Positions 10,534-19,225 of a stretch of DNA of 64,000 nucleotides are shown here, in pieces (the first letter of the stretch is position 1; each line of letters starts with the position of its first letter). The notes beneath the pieces were generated by a model, which was given only the letters and a program-made list of their open reading frames with translations, was not told the origin of the DNA and ran no database searches. The position numbers were made by a program, and so were the translations under genes. The DNA is from Coptis chinensis (lineage: Eukaryota; Streptophyta; Magnoliopsida; Ranunculales; Ranunculaceae), in assembly GCA_015680905.1 (NCBI GenBank), contig CM027377.1, positions 13,106,501 through 13,170,500 on the forward strand. Direction: 5' to 3'.

Positions 10534-11740
10534 TCAATAAAAATCTGCACAACAAAGTTTAACCAAAATATTGGCAAAAATATGTGAATATCCGAATGAA
10601 ATACTTACGGCAAACCCAATTGCCGGATAACCGCTTTTTCTCTCCTCCTCGGCAGCTATAGTTATTGAATCCTCGACAATGTCGAGAATAATGTAACTTG
10701 CGATCATCAAGGAAAACACCTTGTTGATGTACATGTCCGAAAAGCCCCTATCAACCACACTGAACTTTCCGGCCCATTTTCCGGCCATAGAGTGATATAA
10801 TAAACTTGGTACGGAGTATTCGATCGGGGAGAAAAATATGTTAATATCCGGAATGAAATACTTCCGGCAAATCCAATTGCTAGATAACCACTTTTTTTCT
10901 CTCCTCGGGCAGCTATAGTTATTGAATCCTCGACAACGTCGAATAATAATGTAACTTGCTAATCATCGGGGAAAACATCTTGTTGATGTACATGTCCGAA
11001 AAGCCCCCATCAACCACGAACTTTCCAGCCCATTTTCTCGCCATAGAGTGGTGATAATAAACTTGGTGCGGAGTATTCCGATCGAGGAGACCAAACAAAC
11101 TCGTGGGATTGGCGGTAACACCTTCAAGATATCCGGATCTTCGGCATATGTGGTCTCTCCGAAATGTTTCTCGAGTCGCATTCCCACCAATTGGATCGAA
11201 GTTATGTACGAGCAAACATCATGATCGCTTCGAGACATTGAGAACCGGTGCCCATAAGCTTCAAACAAAGGACCGCCATGGTTTTAAGGGAGGTAAAATG
11301 GGTGAAGGGTGTCGGTATAGACCCCTAAAGCCCATATAACATCATATTAGCGGTAAGATTCACTGGTATATCATACTTCTCATCGACTATATCCAAAGGC
11401 CATTGATACCGAATAAAGGACACACCATCCTTCCTATGTCCATAAAACAACCTCAGATTATTAACCAACCCAACCGGATCGGATCCTTCATAGATACTAT
11501 CCGCAAAGACCACGAGCTTTTCCATCCTTGCTTATCAAACACTCACTATACTTGGTTATATAGTAATCATCGGCAAAAGGCATCCCTTCCTCAAGAAACC
11601 CCTTGGCGAAAACATCAAGATGGTACATTAGCTCGAGAATCGACTTTTTAGGATCCGGCTCACCCAAATGCCATATAATATTGCGACCTACAAGCTACCT
11701 CAAGACCTATATCAATCAAATCCTCATTCGGACTCAACGT
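10534..11740 (-). pseudogene. unrecognised gene remnant with internal duplication
   Basis: Minus-strand blocks read KLVVFADSIYEGSDPVGLVN, NLRLFYGHRKDGVSFIRYQW, PLDIVDEKYDIPVNLTANMM, then GLLDRNTPHQVYYHHSMA, KWAGKFVVDGGFSDMYINK and ASYIILDIVEDSITIAAEEE. The blocks look protein-coding but are broken by frameshifts. The last two blocks occur twice because of a 255-bp tandem duplication. I do not recognise the family, and no catalytic motif stands out. Confidence 0.45.
10577..11091. repeat. two-copy tandem repeat, unit about 255 bp
   Basis: Units at about 10577-10830 and 10831-11091 share long identical blocks such as AGCTATAGTTATTGAATCCT and TTGTTGATGTACATGTCCG, with roughly ten percent differences including small indels. 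The repeat duplicates part of the unrecognised minus-strand gene remnant. Confidence 0.85.
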
Positions 11741-11757
11741 CCACCTCAACCGATAAT

Positions 11758-11990
11758 TCACCCTTTGATATTAGATACTCCCCACCTACTATTGGACCAA
11801 GTAAACTTTAGTCCAATACAACCCAAATCAGCAAGTCTAAGGTCAATGATAAGATCTTGGAACTCTTTAATAGCTTTTAAATTCAAAACAACACCACCAC
11901 ATTTTTCATCGGCACTAAAAAGTAAGAATTGCATTAAAATACCCGCATAACACCTAAGGATCGACAACAGTATTTCCTACAATTCTAAGT
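11758..11990 (-). mobile_element. LINE endonuclease fragment
   Basis: The minus strand reads KAIKEFQDLIIDLRLADLGC and IGLKFTWSNSRWGVSNIKG. This is the conserved late part of the L1-type apurinic endonuclease of plant LINEs (FTWSN block). Nothing of the reverse transcriptase follows, so it is a truncated scrap. Confidence 0.7.
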
Positions 11991-12740
11991 TGGAAAAACA
12001 TAACAAAACCCATAAATGAAGCAAAGTGTAACCCAAAAACATATTCAAGAGCTAGTAAACTTGGTAACTGCCTTAATTGGTACCCTTGAAATTTCAACAC
12101 AAACCCATTACAAAATTCAGTATTATCTGGATAAAAAAAAACAACTACTTGATGGCAAAGTCCTAATTGAGCCTCCTTTAAGATATATAAGGTACATATG
12201 TAACAAAGCATCTAAAACGCCCCACATCACATCTGAAATGCTTTTGTTTAAACATAGAGATAACTCTCCTTAGTACATGATAACAGTTTAGCACTATCCA
12301 AATGTGAATTGATATAAATATTTAATAGTAAACGCACATAAATCTCAATGCATTTGTAGTTGAGAGATTGTACTCAAGTAAATCTATTTGATCAAGATGA
12401 CTGAGAATATTACTCCAAAGACCATTAAGACTGGGAACAAAGTAGAAATATCTTGGTCACTTAATCAGAGCAATTTGTAAAAAGCAATTCTTACATCACT
12501 CACCAAGGATAGTAACTTCAATGCAATAGAGATTGGTTAAAATCTAAAAGCATTATAGGTTCATATCGGTTACCGCGGTGATAACTTTCTAAGTGAAGAA
12601 AATTACGTCTAAAGGCATAGACATTATCATATCCAATTAGCTAGAAAAACAATATAAGCACAATAGATAGATAGTACATATATACATTTACCATAATCAA
12701 TAGTAAGCGAAATGTCAATATATTTAAGTATAGCAATGGA
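11991..12740. other. spacer, nothing recognised
   Basis: AT-rich sequence with no splice-bounded or family-like open frames. Confidence 0.4.
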
Positions 12741-12759
12741 TACTAACCTTTGGTTCAAT

Positions 12760-13294
12760 TTCTAGAGCTGCTAAAAAAACTCAAAACAGAGAAGTCCGAT
12801 CGAATTGTTCTTACTTTCAGTCCCATATTATTCAAACATCTAAGAACTCCCGTGATTGAATCAATACCGGAAGATGAAATTTGCCTTTTTAATCTAATTA
12901 CAGCCGTCTCTGCTCTCGCCCTTCATTCGCCAACAATTTCTTCTCAAGTTCAAGCGGTTTAGGTTAGCTTGCAACTCTTCCTTTAAGCCCTTCAATCTTG
13001 CAAGATTGTTCTTTTGACTCCCATAACTCGGCCGCACAAATGAAACATTTATAAGCTATGCCTTTGTTAAATTAGATTGCAAACTAACTAAAATCATTAG
13101 AAATCAATTGGGAGTTTACCTTCGCAAAGAGAAAATATTGTGCGGATCCTCTCGCCTTCGAGCAATTGGTTGATGATGGACGTGATTTTTCCGAACTAAC
13201 TGTGAATTTCTCGGGCTGTAGTTCTTTCTTTGCTAAATACCGACGCCTTGAGGAGGCAAACCATCGAGTAAATGCTTGACTACCTGCACTACTG
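12760..13294 (-). other. exon-like remnants with coiled coil, family unknown
   Basis: Two minus-strand stretches look coding. One near 13294-13105 begins after a TTTTCAG acceptor and ends at a GTAAAC donor. One near 13020-12765 reads KIEGLKEELQANLNRLN and, in another frame, ETAVIRLKRQISSSGIDSIT and VLRCLNNMGLKVRTIRSDFS. The heptad-like leucines followed by a short beta-alpha-beta-like segment are reminiscent of coiled-coil plus ACT-like tails, but this is a guess. They may be the last exons of the gene annotated upstream (13328-16235). Confidence 0.3.
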
Positions 13295-13327
13295 AAAATG
13301 CAAATTTGAAGTTAGATCAAGACTGTG

Positions 13328-16235
13328 TTAAGAATAGATATGACAAACTAAAGACAGAGGGCTTAGCTCCTTCAAGGCGTCAACCTTATATTGATCCACA
13401 TCTAATTCTCCAGGCTTACCAACATCTTTAACTCCAGAAGAGGCTATCACCCTAGAAGACTCACACTTTGAGACTTGTCCATACTTTTTGGAAATTTCAT
13501 CTCTGAAGAATTGTGTTTGCACCTCACTATCATTGATTCCATTTCTGGAGTTATTGGGTCTTGTCGACCGACGTTCAGAACCTTCAGAAACCTCAATGTC
13601 ATCTAAAGAAACTGGCTTAGGAGCAAAAGTAACAGAGTAGTATTCTTTCTCATCATTGCACTGGAAGAAGAAACAATTTATTTAACTCTATTTGTCCGAT
13701 TAAATTGCAATATAAAATAATTTATGATGCACAGAGAAATTCAGAGTAATATTACCAATATGTTATCATTCCCTTTGGCATGACTTTGAAGACCCTTCAA
13801 CATGCGAACTCTATGCTTATCATTCACAACACCATCATAGCCTCTGGTATAAACATTTTTTGGATATGATGGGCAAATACGCTTACGTGTGCGATCAACA
13901 AACTTCAAAAGAAGATCCCATAGCCTACAGAAAAAAAAAAAAAAAAAAAAGTAGGATCAGTACCATGAGACACAAATAAATATAGAACAATCAGTTGGTT
14001 TGTTATGCTGACTTAAAGAAATGATCCAGAGAGAGAGAGATACGTTAAGACTATTAGTAAAAATTGGTCAGACTTCGTCTAGGCACTTGGCTCGAAACAC
14101 TTCCACGACCCCCTGTCCTTGGCCTTTGCTTTTCGGTTGAATCATTTTAGGGATAGCTAAGTGCCCCTGTTTAGTAAGGCGCGCTTTGTCAAATCTATCG
14201 AAGGGAGAAAAGCCTCATCTTCATACTTGGCTTCAAGTCCCATAAGAGAAGGAAGAGCTTAAAAGAGAAAGAAATAGAGTTCAGAAGCTCAGCCGAAGTA
14301 GAGTTGTGGCGACGGTCGAGCGCTCTCTCCAACACGAACAACTGGCCTCCTTGAAGGACTTAAGGACAAATGCCTAGCGAGCCAAACCTTTCATAGTGGA
14401 AGAAGAAATAGGATGTATAATAATGATTATACACCTGGCTTGAAGTTACGCACTTTTGTCAGTGGTTCGGAGAAGCGAGGGTGGGCGGAACGATCAGCTG
14501 TCGTGCTCAGTCTTTTTCTAAGCTTTTTCGTCACTGCAAAAGCCTGCCTAGCAATTTAATATAAGAAAACTGTTACTATGTCAAAAAGAAACAGATGCAC
14601 ATCTGAAATGTAACCAACAATTTCAAAGAATCCAACCACACAAAAATTGCTTTAGGTTGCACAACTTGTGGTGCAATCTACATGCTTAACTATACATCAC
14701 AAATGCACATCTGAAATGTAACCAACAATTTCAAAGAATCCAACCACACAAAAATTGCTTTAGGTTGCACAACTTGTGGTGCAATCTACATGCTTAACTA
14801 TACATCATAATACAGAGCATACATGAAACAGTTGAGATGAGATTCAAGTAAAACACCTTAAAAACAACAGGTTTAACATCCTCCACTATTACTTTATCAA
14901 TGTTTGTATTTCTAATCACTCCATAAAACTGGTCCCTAAACACGGAGAGAGCCAGACAAGTATCAATTTGTGGTTTCCTCGCCAACCTCGAATGTGATAT
15001 CAGACACAATCATCCTTCACAAAATCTGAGGCTTCTAAAGTTGTTTTTTAAAGAAATGCTTATATCCCCTGTATAGAGATGCAAGTCATCAGAAAAACTT
15101 TGTAATTATCAAAATCAAAAATCTAGTATTCACGCCTTTGCTCAAATTAGCAACCAAAAAACTATTCTTGTTAGCATATTCCACATACTCTAGATTCTTA
15201 TTTCGTTTATCATCTAAAATCCGTTCCTCGTTTCGAAGCCAATGCAATTTTTAGCATTTTAGTCAAATTGCGAAGCCAATGCAATTGCCTTTATGCAAAC
15301 CTTTTTTGTTTTCAACTGTTTCATATACTCGTACTCATTCTCTAACGGTGACTTCTCACAATGGGCATATGTTGGCATGCTTTCTGCAAAGTAATATCTC
15401 CCAAATGGTTTTGATCGCTCGAGAAAATGGGTTTTCACCCAGGAATCTAGAGTTGATTAAATGGACCCTGTAGTTGCAATTAGACAAAAAGAAAATGGAA
15501 AATCAAGCAGTAAAAAAATAAACCGAAACAATTAAATAAGCATGATCGAAAAAAAAAAGCTGCTGATGTTGGTTCGAAAGTGTTTGTTGATGAATGAAAG
15601 TGGGGAGAGAGGGAAAGGTTTTTACTGCTCTGTATTTCCACTGCATTCCAACAACATAAAAGTATCAGTTAAACCTCAGATTCAGATCATCTCATCAAAA
15701 CACAAAGCTAATCTTAGAGATATTACCTATAGCTCGGAAGTGACATTTTGACAACAGGTCCCATCCAATTGCTAGCGGAGGATTCTTGTTGCTCTGCAAT
15801 CATGAAGGTCAAACCCATAAAATGAAAAGGAGAAATAATAAGGTGTGTGTTGTAGATACTTGCATTTGTCTTATAATTTATTTTGGAGAAACATGGATGT
15901 TACGGACGATCCACAAAAACAAAGCACAAAACATATTGCTTTCGGTTTTAGAGCGGTAAATCATTCAAAACTTTTTTTGTCTATCGTAATCTGAATTTTT
16001 CAAGCATTGTTGTCACAGAGAATTAAACTAACTGAAAATACATGGAACCAATTGATTGATGAAGCGGATCCTTTCAAAGACACTCACCGGAAACTGGAAG
16101 CTTGATACTACAAAATTCGACCTCTGCCGAGCCATTAATATCAGTGACTTGAATATCGGTGTGGTGTTTTGTATTAGAAAAAGCAGAACCCACGCCAGCA
16201 GAAGCCAAAACTCTTGAAGTAGAGTGATGTTCCAT
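13328..16235 (-). CDS. unrecognised four-exon gene, in phase
   Basis: Four minus-strand exons join with consistent phase: 16235-16088 (ATG start, donor G/GTGAGT), 15793-15727 (acceptor ATTGCAG, donor AG/GTAATA), 13924-13756 (acceptor CTGTAG, donor G/GTAATA), and 13660 down to a stop at 13328 or a GTAAG donor near 13425. The product begins MEHHSTSRVLASAGVGSAF, then EFCSIKLPVS, ASNWMGPVVKMSLPSYR, LWDLLLKFVDRTRKRICPSY, NVYTRGYDGVVNDKHRVRM and a Ser/Glu-rich part. I do not recognise the family. The 1.8-kb second intron holds a BTB scrap, a tandem duplication and a mitochondrial-like block. In-phase exons argue for a real or recently real gene. Confidence 0.42.
14052..14545. other. possible mitochondrial DNA insertion (NUMT)
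   Basis: About 490 bp with a clearly higher GC content than the flanks and a texture (GCCCCTGTTTAGTAAGGCGC, GAAGCGAGGGTGGGCGGAAC) that resembles plant mitochondrial spacer DNA. It contains no convincing gene. The edges are abrupt, near the GAGAGAGAG tract on the left and TTTCGTCACTGC on the right. The identification rests on composition and memory of mitochondrial style, not on an alignment. Confidence 0.4.
14595..14810. repeat. perfect two-copy tandem duplication, 108-bp unit
   Basis: The block that starts ATGCACATCTGAAATGTAAC at 14595 repeats at 14703 essentially without change and ends in TATACATCA both times. The identity suggests a recent duplication. Confidence 0.93.
14856..14970 (-). 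pseudogene. BTB-domain fragment of BPM (MATH-BTB) type
   Basis: The minus strand reads LSVFRDQFYGVIRNTNIDKV then IVEDVKPVVFKV. This matches the BTB segment of plant BPM proteins (CUL3 substrate adaptors), where VFRAQxFG is followed by an acidic xxEDxxPxxFK block. No MATH domain is seen nearby. It lies in the second intron of the unrecognised minus-strand gene and is a short scrap. Confidence 0.6.
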
Positions 16236-16808
16236 TCTACTCTCTGAGAAGAACTAAAATGGATTGTCAAAGAAAATTATCCAATTTCTTTTTCTTCGAA
16301 AGGCGGCCATTTTGACTTCTTTGCGATCAAACCAGCGAGGATTGAAATTATCAGTGTCATTCATTGACTCAAAATTTCTGATTATTTCCCAACACTTCGT
16401 AGTTTAATTTTGACATCACTCTATTATTCTTAGTTTAATTTTCGATGAAGAGAAGAATAAGAGAGAGGGTTTGAAGAGATTTTTTTTTTTTTTTGCAGAG
16501 TTGGGAATGTTTTGTAGAATTGAAAAAAAAATATGGAAAGAGAGGTTTTTATCTATTTTGGGTTACGAACAATTGAAATCCGTAAAAAAGGGTGTAGAAT
16601 TCCTTTTTTTATGCCGAATTATTGTAAAATCTGATGTGTCCGTCTCAGAGAAAAAAGGGGGACTGACGTGGGTCACTGGGAGCATTTTCCACTACTCAGT
16701 ATTAATGGTCTTTGATTATTAGATTTAAACAGTTATTGGGGTATGACAAAAACTTATGTTAGTTATGGGGTAAGGGAGTGTTTTTACGGGTATGTCCAAG
16801 ATCACCCA

Positions 16809-16817
16809 ATATTTATT
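16809..16817. repeat. left 9-bp target duplication of MULE-A
   Basis: ATATTTATT immediately left of the terminal inverted repeat; identical to 28787-28795. Confidence 0.88.
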
Positions 16818-16852
16818 GAGCCCGGCTATCCCAGGGATATCCTCATTAGGGC

Positions 16853-17793
16853 CAGGGCCGCACTGAGTTTTCAATAGCCCTGTGCAAACAGCGAAATGTG
16901 GCCCGCTTCCAGTACTCTTCCATCAACACAAAATAGATCATCGAAATATTTCTCTTCTCGCATTTTTGGCTGCAAAAACATCAATGAAGCTTTCAAAGTT
17001 AATTTTCTTTAAAAATTCATTTTCAATAGATATTAACGCTAGCCCATTTAGTCTTTCTTGTGATATAGACGATCTAAGATATGATTTCAATAATTTTAAT
17101 TTTGAAAAACTTCTTTCTGCAGACGCGACAGTAACAGGAACAGTCAACAAAAATTATATAAGCTATGCATGCATTAGGAAAATAATCATGTCGTTTCAAG
17201 AAATCAAGTATATTAATGGCTTTATTTTTATCTTTTGGTAAGAAAGGGAAAATTGATTTTAATCTCTAACTTATTTGAAGAAGAATAAAAAATTAGGTGA
17301 ATAATCAAAGTGAAAACTAATACAAATCCACAATTGTAAAAAGAAATTTTGAGAATGAGAGGATTAGAGGATACTAGATGATCAGAAGGTGAAATGGTGA
17401 ATGCGTTTTTTTTTTTTTTTTTTTTTTTTTTTGTACTCTTTCTTTTGTATTTGAGTAATTGAGGCAAATAATTAATGAGGTATCTAGTCATTGAGAGAGA
17501 TATCTAGTCGTTGAGAAGATCTCGATTTTTCTTTTCGTTGAGAAGATCTCTTATTATATATCTTATTTCCTATTTTTATGAAAATAATTAATGAGGAAAG
17601 AGTCAAAGAGAATATGAGGGGATATTTCCGTTGCTTATTATGATTTGTTAAATTTCCGATTTTTTGGGCTTTTGGTTGGTTTGGGCTTGTGATTTGCCAA
17701 ATAGGCCTTTTCTACTAATACTATTTTTTTAGGCCTTGTATATTGGGGGCCCTGTGCGGTCGCCCACATTGCACCTGCTCAGGGCCGGGCCTG
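16853..17793 (-). mobile_element. hAT element, 941 bp, with 8-bp target duplication
   Basis: The ends are imperfect inverted repeats: CAGGGCCGCACTGAG on the left, and CAGGCCCGGCCCTGAG read inward from the right. The 8-bp duplications ATTAGGGC and ATTAGGAC (one mismatch) flank it, as expected for hAT. It contains the dimerisation end of a hAT transposase. It sits in the terminal repeat of a MITE that itself lies in the left repeat of MULE-A. Confidence 0.87.
16938..17150 (-). pseudogene. hAT transposase C-terminal dimerisation domain
   Basis: The minus strand reads TVPVTVASAERSFSKLKLLK, SYLRSSISQERLNGLALISI and ENEFLKKINFESFIDVFAAK. This is the hATC signature (ASAERSFS...LK...LRSSxxQERLxxLALLSI) of plant hAT proteins. 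Only about 70 codons remain, so the element is non-autonomous. Confidence 0.9.
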
Positions 17794-18264
17794 ATTAGGA
17801 CATCTCTAATGGAGGGTGTAAATCGTATAGAGTGTAAAGTTTACACTCTAAATATCAAAAAACTCTTTCCAATGAGGGTGGTATACCGTAGATAATAGAG
17901 TATTAGTTGATAGAGGAGGTGGGGAATTCCCCATCTCGCTATCAGTTGATAAATAGCTCGGGCGACACTTTAACCAATGTCCGAACAAAAAAAAATTCGG
18001 ATGTCGCTTTAAGTAACGTCCATTTCTAATTCTAAAGTAATTTTTTAACTCGAACGTCATTTTAAGTGACGTCCCAGTTTAAATTAAAGAGGGACGTCCG
18101 AGTTTAAAATCTAATTTTTTTTTCCACTTCTCCATTGGGGAGTATAGAGTGTGGATATTTATAGGCTATACAATAGTATATAATTAGAGGTGTAAAATCC
18201 TAATGGCACCTATGTGGAGCCCTAGGTGGAGGTGTAATTTTACACCCCCCATTGGAGATGCCAT
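17794..18264. mobile_element. MITE copy 1 with GGGCATCTC-type ends
   Basis: It runs from the remnant left end (TTAGGACATCTCTAATGG) to ATTGGAGATGCC at 18262. Inside are internal repeats of TTTAAGTAACGTCC-like motifs. Its extreme left bases (TTAGGGC) lie on the other side of the hAT insertion, at 16846-16852. It codes for nothing. It is nearly identical to copy 2, which follows directly. Confidence 0.82.
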
Positions 18265-18265
18265 T

Positions 18266-18743
18266 AGGGCATCTCTAATAGAGAGTGTAAACTATATAGA
18301 GTGTAAAGTTTACACTTCAAATGTCAAAAAACTCTTTCCAATGGGGGTATGTACCGTAGATAATAGAATATTAGTTGATATAAGAGGTGGGGAATTCTCC
18401 ATCTTGCTATCAGTTGATAAATAGCTCGGGCGACACTTTAATTAACGTCCAGAAGAAAAAAAATTCGAACGTCACTTTAAGTAATGTCCCTTTCTAATTC
18501 TAAAGTAATTTTTTTCTCGAACATCACTTTAAGTAATGTCACTTGACGTCCCAATTTAAATTAAAGAGAGACATCACTTTAAGTGACATCTGAGTTTAAA
18601 ATCCAATTTTTTTTTTACACTTCTCCATTGGGGAGTATAGAGTGTAGATATTTATAGTATGCAATTAGAGTTATAAAATCCTAATGGCTCCTACATGGAG
18701 CCTAGGTGGAGGTGTAATTTTACACCCCCCATTGGAGATGCCC
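18266..18743. mobile_element. MITE copy 2, head-to-tail with copy 1
   Basis: TTAGGGCATCTCTAATAG at the left and ATTGGAGATGCCCTAA at the right form the terminal repeats. The interior follows copy 1 almost base for base (GGTGGGGAATTC, ATAGCTCGGGCGACACTTTA). TTA/TAA at the outer edges would fit a PIF/Harbinger-type 3-bp target, but the class is not certain. Confidence 0.82.
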
Positions 18744-18745
18744 TA

Positions 18746-18950
18746 AGGACGCCTGGTGGACACCGTAGGATGTTAACACATCTCGAGAAAAAAAACCAAA
18801 CCTAAAAATAAAAAATTAACCGAGAAACGTCAATAGTTAAAAAAAAAAAAAGCAAAACCCAACGAACTAAAACTCTGCTCAACTCTAAAACAGTAAAACC
18901 CTTCGCCACTTCTCTAATTGTCTTCTTCTCACCCACTTCTTCTAGAGATC
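18746..18950. repeat. left inverted repeat of MULE-A, inner part
   Basis: This continues the left terminal repeat that begins at 16818 and was split by the hAT and MITE insertions. GGACGCCTGGTGGACACC, the AACACATCTCGAG block, the TTAACCGAGAAA block and the AAACCCTTCGCCACTTCTC block all pair with 28565-28755. Confidence 0.85.
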
Positions 18951-19029
18951 TTAAGGGTCATTAATTCTTACAATATTTTATAAGTGTAAAATCTTTACAA
19001 TTTATTTTCCGGCCTCCTCATATATATAT

Positions 19030-19120
19030 ATATGGGTTTTTAGTTCAAAAGGTAGATCACTTGAGATGGAGAATGAATCTCTAATATATCTCAAGAGATG
19101 GTGGTTCAAATACACCAAAA
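19030..19120 (+). mobile_element. SINE-like sequence with pol III boxes
   Basis: TAGTTCAAAAGG (about 19039) resembles an A box and GGTTCAAATAC (about 19103) a B box, spaced as in tRNA-derived SINEs. No clear poly-A tail or target duplication was found. A chance match is possible. Confidence 0.35.
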
Positions 19121-19186
19121 CCCTTCAATGATTTGTACTTTGCTCTTACCTTTATTATTCTAGATTATTCTATTTCCAACTTCTAA

Positions 19187-19225
19187 TATATATATATGTG
19201 TGTGTGTCTGTGTGTGTGTGTGTGT
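19187..19225. repeat. (TA)n/(TG)n microsatellite at the element edge
   Basis: TATATATATATG followed by TG repeats directly abuts the start of the F-related element. Confidence 0.9.
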
